Of a DNA stretch of 64,000 nt, positions 17,726 to 26,770 are shown one piece after another; within the stretch, counting starts at the first letter, position 1; each line of letters opens with the position of its first letter. The notes beneath the pieces are model-generated. The model ran no database searches and had not been told where the DNA came from. It saw only the letters and a program-made list of their open reading frames with translations. This DNA is from Gillisia sp. CAL575 (GTDB lineage Bacteria; Bacteroidota; Bacteroidia; Flavobacteriales; Flavobacteriaceae). The position numbers and the translations under genes were made by a program. The stretch is taken from positions 19,174-83,173 of the forward strand of contig NZ_APHJ01000031.1 of assembly GCF_000403785.1 (NCBI RefSeq). The letters run 5' to 3'.

Positions 17726-18292
17726 TTATAATCTGTCTACGGGACTTAACCTATAACCAATACCAATCATTATATTATTGAATTTGAAATCTTGAGAAGG
17801 CAATCCCAAAAAGTCATCCACCTTTCTCCTACTTACTTCATAGGTATATCTAGCCTGAATAAAGATTGATTTGGTAATATCCATACCCAAACCAGCACCA
17901 AGTTCCCATCCAAATTGATCTTTAGTACCAATAGCATCATCACCACCCAATAAATAGGTTACTTGAGTTCCGGCTTGTACATTAAAACCTCTCTGCCCAA
18001 TTTGATATTTAAGCATTAATGGTAAATAGATAATATTAAAGTCATTAACGTATGCAAAATTCACTGCGGGCTGTAGGTGAAATTTTTCGGTGATATAAAT
18101 ATCTACAAAGGTCCCAGCATATCCTCCAGAACCGTAATCGTTCCATTTTGCATTCTCCTTTTCACCATTTACTTGTGCATAAACATAGCCAGCAACAAAT
18201 CCGACTTTGGTGTCTTTAGACCTTCTGCCTTGTGCGTTTAAAAGTGAGGTTGAAATTAAAATTATAAAAATGAATAAGGCTATCCTTGGCAT
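17726..18292 (-). CDS. Outer-membrane beta-barrel protein, small
   Basis: A 188-residue protein with a signal peptide (PRIALFIFIILISTSLLNAQG) and alternating hydrophobic strands ending in a C-terminal beta-strand (MIGIGYRLSP). The pattern fits the PorT/OmpW-like eight-stranded barrels that are common in Bacteroidota. Phrases such as FHLQPAVNFAYV and FIQARYTYEV are typical strands. The function is unknown. It lies 39 bp upstream of aroQ on the same strand and could share its transcript. Confidence 0.7.
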   Translation of the reverse strand: MPRIALFIFIILISTSLLNAQGRRSKDTKVGFVAGYVYAQVNGEKENAKWNDYGSGGYAGTFVDIYITEKFHLQPAVNFAYVNDFNIIYLPLMLKYQIGQRGFNVQAGTQVTYLLGGDDAIGTKDQFGWELGAGLGMDITKSIFIQARYTYEVSRRKVDDFLGLPSQDFKFNNIMIGIGYRLSPVDRL

Positions 18293-18359
18293 ACTCTAGT
18301 TTTTAAAAAATAAAAGTACCATAAATATCAATTTTGAACCTAATAAAACTAGAGCAAAA

Positions 18360-18390
18360 AAAATGCGGAAGAGAATCTTCCGCATTTTAA
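18360..18390 (-). terminator. Rho-independent terminator
   Basis: AAAATGCGGAAGA and TCTTCCGCATTTT are perfect 13-bp arms around GAA (18360-18388), followed on the minus strand by TTTTTTTGCTC. It ends the 18408-19028 barrel gene. Confidence 0.88.
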
Positions 18391-18407
18391 ATAATTAATT
18401 CTTTTTT

Positions 18408-19028
18408 CTAGAACATAAATCCAATTCCACCCTGTAATACAGAATGTTTTACATCACTATTTTTAAATAAGTTGGAATATGAATCATCATAAACATCAGA
18501 AAGACCATAATTGTAACGTGCACTCACAAAAAATCCACCTCTAAATTTATAAGCAGCACCAAGAGCTATACTAAGATCTACCTTATTAAATTGATCCTCG
18601 TTTAATGGTACATCTCCACTATCACCACTTGGATTACTATCAATCTCACTGTTCACTAAAAATCCAATTTGGGGACCTGCCTCTAAAGAAAGACCATCAA
18701 TAAGATAGTATTTAGCTAATACTGGCACATTAATATAGTCTAATTGATACTCAACATCATTAGCATTATTTCTACTAACGATATCATATCCTTGACCTGA
18801 ATAAAGCACTTCTGGCTGAACAGAAAATTTATCTGAAACTGGGATCTCAGCTAAAAGTCCTAAATTAAAAGAAGTTCTAGAATCGGGATTATCAAATTCT
18901 CCAAATCCGTCTCCCCTAAAAGTACTCGAGTTAATACCACCTTTAACTCCAAACATCACATACTCCTGAGCTCTTAAACCACCCAAACTCAACAAAGCTA
19001 TTCCTGCTAATAAAATTGATTTTTTCAT
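18408..19028 (-). CDS. Porin-family outer-membrane beta-barrel protein
   Basis: A 206-residue protein with a clear signal peptide (KKSILLAGIALLSLGGLRAQ) and the sequence pattern of the outer-membrane beta-barrel domain (PF13568-like): GVKGGINSSTF, FSVQPEVLYSGQGY, INVPVLAKYYL and FFVSARYNYGLSDV. The last residues GGIGFMF form the closing strand. I chose the ATG at 19028, which starts the signal peptide directly; an upstream in-frame start adds 21 residues without a signal function. A TAATTTTG -7 element precedes it (19053-19060). The function is not known. Confidence 0.8.
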   Translation of the reverse strand: MKKSILLAGIALLSLGGLRAQEYVMFGVKGGINSSTFRGDGFGEFDNPDSRTSFNLGLLAEIPVSDKFSVQPEVLYSGQGYDIVSRNNANDVEYQLDYINVPVLAKYYLIDGLSLEAGPQIGFLVNSEIDSNPSGDSGDVPLNEDQFNKVDLSIALGAAYKFRGGFFVSARYNYGLSDVYDDSYSNLFKNSDVKHSVLQGGIGFMF

Positions 19029-19052
19029 TTTTTTATATTTTAAGTTCACGAG

Positions 19053-19060
19053 CAAAATTA
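19053..19060 (-). promoter_or_regulatory. Putative -7 element
   Basis: TAATTTTG on the minus strand matches TAnnTTTG and lies 24 bp before the ATG of the barrel gene. No good -33 element is seen. Its position supports the chosen start at 19028. Confidence 0.45.
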
Positions 19061-19140
19061 GTCCTACATTTGTTAAGGAAGTGTTACTCAAACCTAAAGT
19101 ATTGCTAATTATAGCATAGCTATTTGTTAATATCCTGATT

Positions 19141-20043
19141 ATGACCTGGGCACAATCTTTACTAGATTATAAGAACTATATGTTAATAGAACGTGGGCTA
19201 TCAGATAATTCTGTAGCTAACTATTCTCTAGACATTCATAAACTTATTAACTATCTGGAAACTAATAAGATTTTGATCTCTCCTGTTTATCTCTCTGCGG
19301 AAATTCTCCAGCAATTTGTTTTTGAAATAGCTAAATCTTTAAATCCCAGATCACAATCCAGAGTAATTTCAGGTTTAAAAAGTTTTTTTGATTATTTGAT
19401 CTTTGAAGGATATAGAGAAAACAATCCAATGGAAATAATTGAATCTCCTAAAATTGGGAGAAAGCTCCCAGATGTTCTCACACTCTCTGAGATTGATAAA
19501 ATGATAGATATTATAGATTTAAGCAATGCACAAGGCGAACGAAATAGAGCTATTATTGAAACCTTGTATGGCTGTGGACTTCGAGTATCTGAATTGTTAG
19601 ATCTTAAAATTTCAGATTTATTCTTTAAAGAAGGATTTTTAAAAGTTACCGGAAAGGGAGACAAACAACGTTTTGTTCCTGTGAGTTCTATTACAGAGAA
19701 TTATATTACAGAATATCTTCAAAATTCCAGAAATAACTATCCAATTCATCCAAAAGCATCAGATATCATATTCTTAAACCGAAGAGGGAATTCTCTAACC
19801 AGAGCTATGATATTTACTATTGTTAGAAAGCTTGGCGAACAAGCTGGAATTAAGAAAAAAATAAGTCCGCATACCTTCAGACATTCCTTTGCAACCCATT
19901 TATTAGAAAATGGAGCCGATTTAAGAGCGATACAGCTTATGTTAGGCCATGAAAGTATAACAACCACAGAAATCTATATGCACGTGGATAAAAGCCATTT
20001 AAAACAGGTAATGCATAACTTTCATCCCAGAAGCAATTATTAA
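19141..20043 (+). CDS. xerD: Site-specific tyrosine recombinase XerD
   Basis: A 300-residue recombinase expected to resolve chromosome dimers at dif with FtsK. The N-terminal SAM-like core-binding domain covers residues 1-90. The catalytic domain has all active-site residues: Arg148 (CGLRVSEL), Lys172, His244 and Arg247 (HTFRHSFATH), His270 (LGHES) and the nucleophile Tyr279. Length and the absence of extra domains mark it as the housekeeping Xer protein, in contrast to the longer recombinase at 59664. The start at 19141 gives the standard N-terminus. Confidence 0.92.
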   Translation: MTWAQSLLDYKNYMLIERGLSDNSVANYSLDIHKLINYLETNKILISPVYLSAEILQQFVFEIAKSLNPRSQSRVISGLKSFFDYLIFEGYRENNPMEIIESPKIGRKLPDVLTLSEIDKMIDIIDLSNAQGERNRAIIETLYGCGLRVSELLDLKISDLFFKEGFLKVTGKGDKQRFVPVSSITENYITEYLQNSRNNYPIHPKASDIIFLNRRGNSLTRAMIFTIVRKLGEQAGIKKKISPHTFRHSFATHLLENGADLRAIQLMLGHESITTTEIYMHVDKSHLKQVMHNFHPRSNY

Positions 20044-20114
20044 TATTTTCCTAAACCTCCTTATTAATTTTTTATTGAGCTTCTTCCTGATTAAATTCAA
20101 TGAAAATTAGAAAA

Positions 20115-21065
20115 ATGAAATATTTAAATTTTAAGAACGGGGATAAATTACCAGCCATTGGCTTGGGGACTTGGAAATCTGATAAGGGTGAAGTTGGGAA
20201 TGCCGTAATAACCGCGATAAAAAATGGGTATAGGCATATAGATTGCGCTGCTGTTTATGGAAATGAAGCCGAAATTGGGGAAGCTCTTTCTGAAGTACTG
20301 AAAGAAGGAACTATAAAGAGGGAAGATCTTTGGATCACTTCAAAACTTTGGAATAACGCACATAAATCTGAAGATGTAATTCCTGCACTTAAGCAAACCT
20401 TAAAAGATCTTCAATTAGACTACTTAGATTTATATCTTATACATTGGCCAGTCGCCTTTAAACCAGATGTAGCTAACCCAGAAAATGATGAGGACTTTTT
20501 ATCGCTCGAGGAGGCACCTATAATAGAAACATGGAAAAAGATGTTAGAAGCTAAAAAAGAAGGTCTTACAAAGCATGTAGGGGTTTCTAACTTTAGTGCT
20601 ACTAAATTAAAGGATCTAATATCTAAAACAGAAGATGGACCAGAAGTAAACCAAGTAGAATTACATCCTTATTTGCAGCAAAATTCATTGTTAGAATTTT
20701 GTAGTAAGAATGGAATTCACTTAACAGCTTACTCTCCATTAGGAAGTGGCGACAGAACTGACGCTATGAAAGCAGCAGATGAACCTTCTCTTTTAGAGAA
20801 TAAAGTAATTCAGAAAATAGCTAAAAAGCACGGAGCTTCTCCTGCTCAAGTTATTATTAATTGGGAAACTTTGCGAGGAACTGCTGTTATCCCGAAATCT
20901 ACAAATGAAGGAAGAATAATTGAAAATTTGGAAAGTACCGGAGTGAAGCTAGATGAGGAAGATCTCAAACAAATCGCTGATCTAGATGAGCATTTTAGAT
21001 ATGTAACAGGAGAATTTTTTGTTACTAAAGGAAATACCTATAATGATATTTACGACGAAAAATAA
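20115..21065 (+). CDS. Aldo/keto reductase
   Basis: A 316-residue NADPH-dependent oxidoreductase with the TIM-barrel AKR fold. It shows GYRHIDCAAVYGNEAEIG (catalytic Asp and Tyr), WITSKLWN with the conserved lysine, LIHWPVAFK with the catalytic His, and the cofactor motif VIPKSTNEGRI. It resembles eukaryotic-type AKR1/alcohol dehydrogenase (NADP+) members that reduce aldehydes; the substrate is not defined. I prefer the ATG at 20115 (MKYLNFKNGDKLPAIGLG), the conserved start, over the in-frame ATG at 20100, which adds five residues. Confidence 0.92.
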   Translation: MKYLNFKNGDKLPAIGLGTWKSDKGEVGNAVITAIKNGYRHIDCAAVYGNEAEIGEALSEVLKEGTIKREDLWITSKLWNNAHKSEDVIPALKQTLKDLQLDYLDLYLIHWPVAFKPDVANPENDEDFLSLEEAPIIETWKKMLEAKKEGLTKHVGVSNFSATKLKDLISKTEDGPEVNQVELHPYLQQNSLLEFCSKNGIHLTAYSPLGSGDRTDAMKAADEPSLLENKVIQKIAKKHGASPAQVIINWETLRGTAVIPKSTNEGRIIENLESTGVKLDEEDLKQIADLDEHFRYVTGEFFVTKGNTYNDIYDEK

Positions 21066-21070
21066 AATCT

Positions 21071-21152
21071 CGTTACCCTGAATTTATTTCAGGGTCTAAT
21101 TAATTGTATAAATTAGATTCTGATACTCCCGAAGCCTTGGGACAGAATGACG
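21071..21152. repeat. Dispersed palindromic intergenic repeat, copy 2
   Basis: Begins CGTTACCCTGAA with a TTCAGGGT return arm and ends with CAGAATGACGG. The outer ends CGTTA and TGACG are nearly complementary. Same family as 9986-10068 and 48502-48585; the inner part is diverged. Located between the convergent aldo/keto reductase and rny genes. Confidence 0.75.
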
Positions 21153-21188
21153 GTTGAGTACAAGCAATTATATTGATTTTATAAACCA

Positions 21189-21219
21189 AAAAATCCCGCT
21201 AAGTGCGGGATTTTTATTT
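21189..21219. terminator. Bidirectional rho-independent terminator
   Basis: AAAAATCCCGC and GCGGGATTTTT are perfect 11-bp arms around TAAGT (21189-21215). T-rich sequence follows on the plus strand, and the A-rich left side gives T's on the minus strand, so it serves the aldo/keto reductase gene and rny. Confidence 0.87.
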
Positions 21220-21232
21220 TTCAATATGAATT

Positions 21233-22798
21233 TTACTTTGCAATATTCACTGCTCTCGTTTCTCTAATCACGGTTACTTTAACCTGTCCAGGATACGTCA
21301 TATCTGTTTGTATCTTTTGGGAGATCTCGAAAGATAAGTTTGCCGCTTTATCATCTGTTACTCTTTCACTCTCAACAATAACTCTTAGTTCTCTACCTGC
21401 CTGAATAGCATATGCTTTTTTAACACCACCAAATCCAAATGCGATCTCTTCAAGATCTTTAAGTCTTTGAATATATGAATCTAACACTTGCCTTCTAGCT
21501 CCTGGTCTTGCCCCGCTTATAGCATCACAAACCTGTATAATAGGAGATAACAAAGAAGTCATTTCAATTTCATCATGGTGAGCACCAATCGCATTACAAA
21601 CCTCTGGTTTTTCCCCATATTTCTCTGCCCATTGCATCCCAAGAATTGCGTGAGGCACTTCTGTTTCTGTATCTGGCACTTTACCAATATCATGTAAAAG
21701 TCCTGCACGTTTTGCTAATTTAGGATTCAATCCAAGTTCTGCTGCCATCACTCCACATAGCTTAGCTACTTCTCTTGAGTGATGTAATAAGTTCTGGCCA
21801 TAAGAAGAACGATATTTCATTCTACCAACAACTTTGATCAATTCAGGGTGTAAACCATGGATACCAAGATCAATAACAGTACGCTTTCCTATGTCTATAA
21901 TTTCTTCGTCTATCTGTTTTCTGGTTTTCTTAACCACTTCTTCAATTCTGGCAGGGTGTATTCTACCATCCGTTACCAATTTATGAAGTGACAATCTTGC
22001 TACTTCTCTTCTTACACTATCAAAACACGAAAGTATAATAGCTTCAGGAGTATCATCTACAATGATCTCTACTCCAGTGGCTGCTTCTATTGCTCTAATA
22101 TTTCTACCTTCTCTACCAATGATTCGACCTTTAACATCATCACTCTCCAAGTTAAATACAGAAACACAATTCTCAATAGCTTCTTCTGTACCAATTCTCT
22201 GAATGGTATTAATAATGATCTTCTTAGCTTCCTGCTGTGCGGTTAATTTAGCCTCTTCTATAGTATCTTGAATAAGGGCCATAGCATCTGCCTTTGCAGT
22301 ATCTCTTAATGTTTCTGTAAGCTGAGACTTGGCTTCTTCTGCAGATAATCCAGATATCACTTCCAATTGCTGGATTTGACTGTGGTGTAACTTATCTATA
22401 TCCTCCTTTTTCTTCTCTAAATAATCGTTTCTATGATCGTAGTCTTTGATCTTGTCTTCAATTTCTTTATTTAAATTTTTATTTTTAGCTAGTTCACTAG
22501 ATACTTGAGATTCCTTATCACGAGTTCTTTTTTCAGACTCTTGAATCTTTTTATCTCTTGAAAGGATTACTTTTTCATGTTCAGATTTTAATTCTATAAA
22601 CTTTTCTTTAGCTTGAAGAATTTTATCTTTCTTAATGTTCTCGGCATCACCTTTGGCTTCTCTTAAAATCGCTGCTGCAGACTTTTTTGCACCTTTCGTG
22701 ATTTTTGAAGCGTTATTTTTCTCTAGATACTTAGCGACCGCAAATCCAATTGCTACACCAACTATCCCGACAACTATCATAATAATTATTGATTCCAT
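21233..22798 (-). CDS. rny: Ribonuclease Y
   Basis: A 521-residue membrane-anchored endoribonuclease that starts mRNA decay. One N-terminal transmembrane helix ([19 protein letters not shown]) is followed by a long coiled coil (about 30-190), a KH RNA-binding domain with [15 protein letters not shown], and the HD phosphohydrolase domain with HHSREVAK and LLHDIGKV. Length equals that of Bacillus subtilis RNase Y. A non-coding segment with 6S RNA architecture precedes it, then zapA; the order zapA - RNA - rny suggests a conserved block. Confidence 0.97.
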   Translation of the reverse strand: MESIIIMIVVGIVGVAIGFAVAKYLEKNNASKITKGAKKSAAAILREAKGDAENIKKDKILQAKEKFIELKSEHEKVILSRDKKIQESEKRTRDKESQVSSELAKNKNLNKEIEDKIKDYDHRNDYLEKKKEDIDKLHHSQIQQLEVISGLSAEEAKSQLTETLRDTAKADAMALIQDTIEEAKLTAQQEAKKIIINTIQRIGTEEAIENCVSVFNLESDDVKGRIIGREGRNIRAIEAATGVEIIVDDTPEAIILSCFDSVRREVARLSLHKLVTDGRIHPARIEEVVKKTRKQIDEEIIDIGKRTVIDLGIHGLHPELIKVVGRMKYRSSYGQNLLHHSREVAKLCGVMAAELGLNPKLAKRAGLLHDIGKVPDTETEVPHAILGMQWAEKYGEKPEVCNAIGAHHDEIEMTSLLSPIIQVCDAISGARPGARRQVLDSYIQRLKDLEEIAFGFGGVKKAYAIQAGRELRVIVESERVTDDKAANLSFEISQKIQTDMTYPGQVKVTVIRETRAVNIAK

Positions 22799-22817
22799 AT
22801 ATTTAATTTAATTGTAT

Positions 22818-22983
22818 AAAAAAGCCTGTACTAGATCAAATTTTGTATAAACTCCGTAAAATAAGTATAGGGTTAACAAGCTGATCAAGTATCCGCTCTA
22901 AGACGGCTCGCTTTTACAACTTAAACTCACCCTTTTTAAAGAATTCGTGTTGAGTTTATCAAATATATATCACTAATACAGGC
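22818..22983 (-). ncRNA. ssrS: Candidate 6S RNA (6S-Flavo type)
   Basis: The 212-bp gap between zapA and rny holds a foldable minus-strand segment. GCCTGTATTAG (22983-22973) pairs with CTAGTACAGGC (22834-22824) in an 11-bp closing stem with one G-U pair, directly followed by a T6 run (22823-22818). Inside, ATAAACTC (22959-22952) pairs with GAGTTTAT (22854-22847), and AAGTTG (22922-22917) pairs with CAGCTT (22883-22878). One long rod with internal bubbles, about 160 nt long and ending in a U tract, is the shape of 6S RNA, which binds RNA polymerase holoenzyme. Location beside zapA matches ssrS in proteobacteria. The family assignment is inferred from structure and context. Confidence 0.6.
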
Positions 22984-23010
22984 AGTAAACCTTATTGCTA
23001 TTTAAAAGAA

Positions 23011-23304
23011 CTAAGTAGCTAATTGTTCCTGGAGAAGATTATTGAGTGACCTCAATTTTTCTTCCATCAGTTTCACTTCGCTAGAATTATCTATAGTTTT
23101 TTGCTCGGTCTGGGCTGCAAATTGTAAGGCACACATAGCCAAAACATCTTGCTTATCCCTTACGGCATAACTTTGCTCAAATTGCTTAATCATCGCCTCA
23201 ATCTTCTTTGCTGCTTTACGTAAACCTTCTTCCTGCTCAGCCTGAATGGTAAGAGGATACACGCGATCTGCAATAGATAATTTAATTTTAAGCTTATCGG
23301 ACAT
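23011..23304 (-). CDS. zapA: Cell division protein ZapA
   Basis: A 97-residue cytoplasmic protein that bundles FtsZ filaments. It has the N-terminal globular region of ZapA (LKIKLSIADRVYPLTIQAEQEEGLRKAAKKIEAMI, read as separate strand and helix elements) followed by a C-terminal coiled coil (SSEVKLMEEKLRSLNNLLQEQ). Length is typical. The coiled-coil gene at 23314-23604 lies 9 bp upstream, so the two are co-transcribed and probably act together at the septum. Confidence 0.92.
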   Translation of the reverse strand: MSDKLKIKLSIADRVYPLTIQAEQEEGLRKAAKKIEAMIKQFEQSYAVRDKQDVLAMCALQFAAQTEQKTIDNSSEVKLMEEKLRSLNNLLQEQLAT

Positions 23305-23313
23305 TAATTCTAT

Positions 23314-23604
23314 TTATTCTGAAAGTTGAACAATACACTGATCAATCTCCCTTATTAAACCGTTTATTTTGAGCTTGGTTTCTTTCTTATAATCGTTACT
23401 GCCTAGCATCGCATTTGCTGCTTTTAGTGTATGAATTCGTTTTTCTGAATTTTTCACTTCTTCAGATAAACGTTCATTTTCAACTCTTAAAATCGCTAAC
23501 TCTTCCTGAATTGAATGTTGTGACTGCTTTGTTACTTCATACTTATGAAGCAACTTGCTAATTCTATTTTCAAGACTATCAACTATTTCGGTTAGATCAC
23601 TCAT
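23314..23604 (-). CDS. Small coiled-coil protein, ZapB-like candidate
   Basis: A 96-residue protein that is nearly all coiled coil (heptads from LTEIVDSLENRISKLL to about residue 65), followed by a short conserved-looking tail (GLIREIDQCIVQLSE). Because it leads the operon with zapA, a role as partner of ZapA at the FtsZ ring, analogous to ZapB, is a reasonable inference, but there is no domain proof. Homologues in databases are sometimes misnamed as tRNA synthetase subunits because of the coiled coil. A TAACTTTG -7 element lies upstream. Confidence 0.7.
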   Translation of the reverse strand: MSDLTEIVDSLENRISKLLHKYEVTKQSQHSIQEELAILRVENERLSEEVKNSEKRIHTLKAANAMLGSNDYKKETKLKINGLIREIDQCIVQLSE

Positions 23605-23631
23605 AAAAGCTTAACGCGCTACTAATATTCA

Positions 23632-23639
23632 CAAAGTTA
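23632..23639 (-). promoter_or_regulatory. Putative -7 element of the zapA operon promoter
   Basis: TAACTTTG on the minus strand fits TAnnTTTG, 27 bp before the start of the coiled-coil gene. A weak TTGG lies 19 bp further upstream as a possible -33 element. Confidence 0.5.
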
Positions 23640-23785
23640 ACATACCGCTTCAAATTTCCCAATACTTTTATAGCTATTTTCAAAATAGGTGAAATTTTAT
23701 CTAAGTTACATTAAACCAAAGCTTTAATTATCACTAAAAGTTTAATTATATTTATCCCCCCATAAAAATGCTGTTTTATATGACT

Positions 23786-25474
23786 ATGAAGAAGACCCTA
23801 GCACTAACATTATTGCTTTTTACTGCTGTTGTACAAGCTCAATCTAAAATACCTTCAGATTTTTTCAAAAACCCCTTAGCGGTAGACTTAGTACTCTCTG
23901 GAACCTTCGGAGAGTTGCGATCCAACCACTTTCATTCAGGAATGGATATTAAGACCCAACAAAGGGAAGGATTGCAGGTATTGGCTGCAGGAGATGGTTA
24001 TGTAAGCAGAATTAACATCCAACATTACGGCTACGGTAAGGCACTTTATATTCAACATCCAAACGGATATACAACTGTTTATGGACATCTTCAGAAATTC
24101 TCTCCGGCGATAGAAGCTTATATCAAAAAGCAACAATACGACAAAGAAACCTATGAAATTGAGCTATTCCCGAAAGCAGATGAATTAAAAGTTACTGCTA
24201 GTGAACTAGTTGCAATTAGTGGTAATACTGGCGGAAGTGGTGGTCCGCATTTACATTTTGAAATCCGGGATGGGCAACAAAGGCCGATGAATCCAAATTT
24301 ATTCGGAATAGAAATTAAAGACACCCAGGCTCCTACTGTAAATAGCTTGTGGGTATATCCACTTGGTGAGAATGCGCATGTTAACGGTTCCGCAGAAAGA
24401 CAGCGAGTAAAACTTACACAACTAAAAGACGGATCTTTTAAGGCTGAACAACTGGATGCTTGTGGAGAAATCGCTTTTGGAGTGAATACTACAGATAAGT
24501 TAGATGGCGCTCCTAATAATAATGGCATATATCAGATAGATGCAAATCTCAACGGAGATGCTATTTTTCAACTAAATTTTGATCGGTTTTCATTTACTGA
24601 AACCAGGCATTTAAATCAGCTTATAGATTATGAATATTTCAGTAATAATAAAAGCAGGATCACTAGACTATATGTACAACCAAGTAATCCATTAAGCGTT
24701 TATAAAGAGGTGGTAAATAATGGAACCATCAATATTCAAGATAGTCTAACCTATTTGTATAATATCACCATCCTTGATTATGCTGGTAATGAAAGGGTAA
24801 TTCGAGTGCCAATAAAAGGCCAACAACCTACTAACGCAATTACAAAGAATAACAAAGAGACCGATTATTTTGTAAAGGCGAATGAAGCATTTAATATTGA
24901 AGAAAACGGGATTGATGTTTATATTCCAAAAGGAAGCTTATATGAAGATGCCTTTTTAGATATTTCTTTCACTGGAGATACTATTTATTTACACGAAGAT
25001 AATATCCCAATTCACAGTAATATCACCATTGGTTTTGATGTAAGCAAGTATTCTGAAGAAAGTAAAGAAAAGATGTTTATTGCCAGATTAGGATATCGCG
25101 GAAGACCTAGCTATTCTTCTACATATAAAAAAGAAAATAGATTCACTACAGGAGTTCGCACTTTTGGAAATTATACTTTGGTTGCAGATGTTAAAGCGCC
25201 TTCTATCACTCCAGTTAATTTTAAGGATGGACAATGGATCTCCAGTAACGATAATATAAAAGTTAAAATTTCCGATGACCTTTCAGGAATAAAAAGTTAT
25301 CGCGCAACGGTTAATGGAAAGTTTATTCTGATGGAATATGAGTATAAAGAGAACACCTTAACTCATCATTTTAGTGACGGAATACTTACTGAAACCGAAA
25401 ATAAATTAAAGGTGATCGTTGTAGATAATGTTGGCAACAGTAGTACCTACGAAGCTACTTTCTTTAGAAAATAG
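23786..25474 (+). CDS. M23-family metallopeptidase (exported)
   Basis: A protein of about 562 residues with a signal peptide (KKTLALTLLLFTAVVQAQS). The LytM/M23 domain lies in the N-terminal third: HFHSGMDIKT gives the first zinc ligands (His and Asp) and GPHLHFEIRDG the HxH motif. The remaining 350 residues contain beta-sandwich-like modules without a firm family. M23 enzymes cut peptidoglycan cross-links; this may be a hydrolase or an activator. Three in-frame ATGs (23768, 23780, 23786) exist; I prefer the last because it starts the signal peptide with MKK. It is divergent from the zapA operon. Confidence 0.9.
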   Translation: MKKTLALTLLLFTAVVQAQSKIPSDFFKNPLAVDLVLSGTFGELRSNHFHSGMDIKTQQREGLQVLAAGDGYVSRINIQHYGYGKALYIQHPNGYTTVYGHLQKFSPAIEAYIKKQQYDKETYEIELFPKADELKVTASELVAISGNTGGSGGPHLHFEIRDGQQRPMNPNLFGIEIKDTQAPTVNSLWVYPLGENAHVNGSAERQRVKLTQLKDGSFKAEQLDACGEIAFGVNTTDKLDGAPNNNGIYQIDANLNGDAIFQLNFDRFSFTETRHLNQLIDYEYFSNNKSRITRLYVQPSNPLSVYKEVVNNGTINIQDSLTYLYNITILDYAGNERVIRVPIKGQQPTNAITKNNKETDYFVKANEAFNIEENGIDVYIPKGSLYEDAFLDISFTGDTIYLHEDNIPIHSNITIGFDVSKYSEESKEKMFIARLGYRGRPSYSSTYKKENRFTTGVRTFGNYTLVADVKAPSITPVNFKDGQWISSNDNIKVKISDDLSGIKSYRATVNGKFILMEYEYKENTLTHHFSDGILTETENKLKVIVVDNVGNSSTYEATFFRK

Positions 25475-25507
25475 TTTCCAAACATTTTCTGAATATTAAA
25501 TTAAACT

Positions 25508-25536
25508 TGGAGAAAATAAACCCTCGATGAGGGTTT
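25508..25536 (-). terminator. Terminator overlapping the stop of the desulfurase gene
   Basis: AAACCCTC and GAGGGTTT (25518-25536) form a hairpin around GAT, with the desulfurase stop codon in its base, and T-rich sequence follows on the minus strand. Confidence 0.7.
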
Positions 25537-26683
25537 AGCTATCCATAAATTCTTTAAGAACCGAGATCACATAATCCAAGTCTTCTTTAGTGTTGAATCT
25601 TGAAAAAGAAAACCTAAGAGATGGTTTACTCATATCCTCTTCAGAAAGAAAAGCGCTTAACACGTGAGAACCTTTGTCGCTTCCACTTTGGCAAGCAGAT
25701 CCTTTTGAACAAGCAATTCCCTTAAGATCTAATTGAAACAATAACATTAAAGCTTTTTCTGGCGGAATTGGTAAACAAATATTAACCAGAGTATAAGTGC
25801 TTCTAGTAAAATCCTTACAATTTCCGTTGAATTTGACTCCTGGAATATTTTCTTCTAATTGCTCTATAAAATAAGTTTTTAAAGAGCTTACATATGCTTT
25901 CTCTTCATCCAGATTCGCATATGCCAATTTAAAAGCTTCTTCTAAACCAACAATATTATGCACACTTTCTGTCCCAGCACGTTGTCCACGTTCTTGCTCA
26001 CCTCCAAATATCAAAGGTTTAAGTCCGCTATTTTTACGAATAAAAGCAAATCCAACTCCTTTTGGACCGTGAAATTTATGTGCACTCACGGCTGTAAAAT
26101 CAATAGGGATTTCTTTAAGGTCCATATTATAATGTCCAATAGATTGCACAGCATCACAGTGAAATAAAGCTTTATGATTTCTGCACAATGTTCCCACTTT
26201 TTGCACGTCGAGTAAATTTCCTATTTCATTATTTACATGCATCAAACTCACCAAAGTTTTCGCTTCAGTATTACCTAGTAATTCTTCTAAATGTTCAAGA
26301 TCTACATTGCCATTATCGTCAACATTTACATAATCTACTTCAATCTCATAACACTCTTTCAACTGGTCTACAGTATATAAAACCGCATGATGCTCAATTT
26401 TAGAAGTGATGATTCTTTTTACACCAAGATCTCGAACGGCAGAATTAAGCGCTAAATTGTCGGCTTCTGTACCTCCGGAAGTAAAGATAATTTCCGCAGC
26501 AGTTACATTTAAAATATTAGCTATAGTCTTTCTAGCATTTTCAATTAAAGATTTAGATGACCTTCCATAACTATGTGTAGATGAAGGGTTTCCGTAAAAT
26601 TCTTTCATCACAACGGTCATTCTATCTATAACTTCGTCACGCATTTGCGTGGTAGCGGCACTATCTAAATATACTTTTTTCAT
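25535..26683 (-). CDS. Cysteine desulfurase (NifS/IscS family)
   Basis: A 382-residue PLP enzyme that takes sulfur from cysteine for iron-sulfur clusters or thio-modified tRNA. Conserved elements are YLDSAATTQMR at the start, the PLP lysine in SAHKFHGPKG, VQSIGH, and the loop with the catalytic cysteine (GSACQSGS) near residue 325. It has the length and loop of class I (NifS/IscS-like) enzymes rather than SufS. No isc or suf scaffold gene is nearby, so the partner is unknown. I start at the ATG at 26683; its -7 element ends only 6 bases upstream. Confidence 0.94.
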   Translation of the reverse strand: MKKVYLDSAATTQMRDEVIDRMTVVMKEFYGNPSSTHSYGRSSKSLIENARKTIANILNVTAAEIIFTSGGTEADNLALNSAVRDLGVKRIITSKIEHHAVLYTVDQLKECYEIEVDYVNVDDNGNVDLEHLEELLGNTEAKTLVSLMHVNNEIGNLLDVQKVGTLCRNHKALFHCDAVQSIGHYNMDLKEIPIDFTAVSAHKFHGPKGVGFAFIRKNSGLKPLIFGGEQERGQRAGTESVHNIVGLEEAFKLAYANLDEEKAYVSSLKTYFIEQLEENIPGVKFNGNCKDFTRSTYTLVNICLPIPPEKALMLLFQLDLKGIACSKGSACQSGSDKGSHVLSAFLSEEDMSKPSLRFSFSRFNTKEDLDYVISVLKEFMDS

Positions 26684-26689
26684 CGGAGG

Positions 26690-26697
26690 CAAAAATA
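26690..26697 (-). promoter_or_regulatory. -7 element of the cysteine desulfurase, near-leaderless
   Basis: TATTTTTG on the minus strand lies 6 bases before the ATG at 26683. With normal spacing, transcription would start at or next to the start codon. Confidence 0.5.
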
Positions 26698-26747
26698 AAA
26701 GAAATAAAATTATTTAAAGGATGCTCTGCTATAAAATCCTAATACTT

Positions 26748-26755
26748 TATTTTTG
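26748..26755 (+). promoter_or_regulatory. -7 element of the calcium-repeat lipoprotein gene
   Basis: TATTTTTG fits TAnnTTTG and ends 15 bases before the ATG at 26771, which supports that start over the in-frame TTG at 26753. Confidence 0.5.
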
Positions 26756-26770
26756 TTGAAAACGGCAGCT

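Noticed and set aside
19141..20043. XerD as the recombinase of the cassette array
   Set aside because: It is a standard housekeeping XerD 40 kb away, next to aroQ, without array repeats nearby. The 59664 recombinase adjoining the array is the better candidate.
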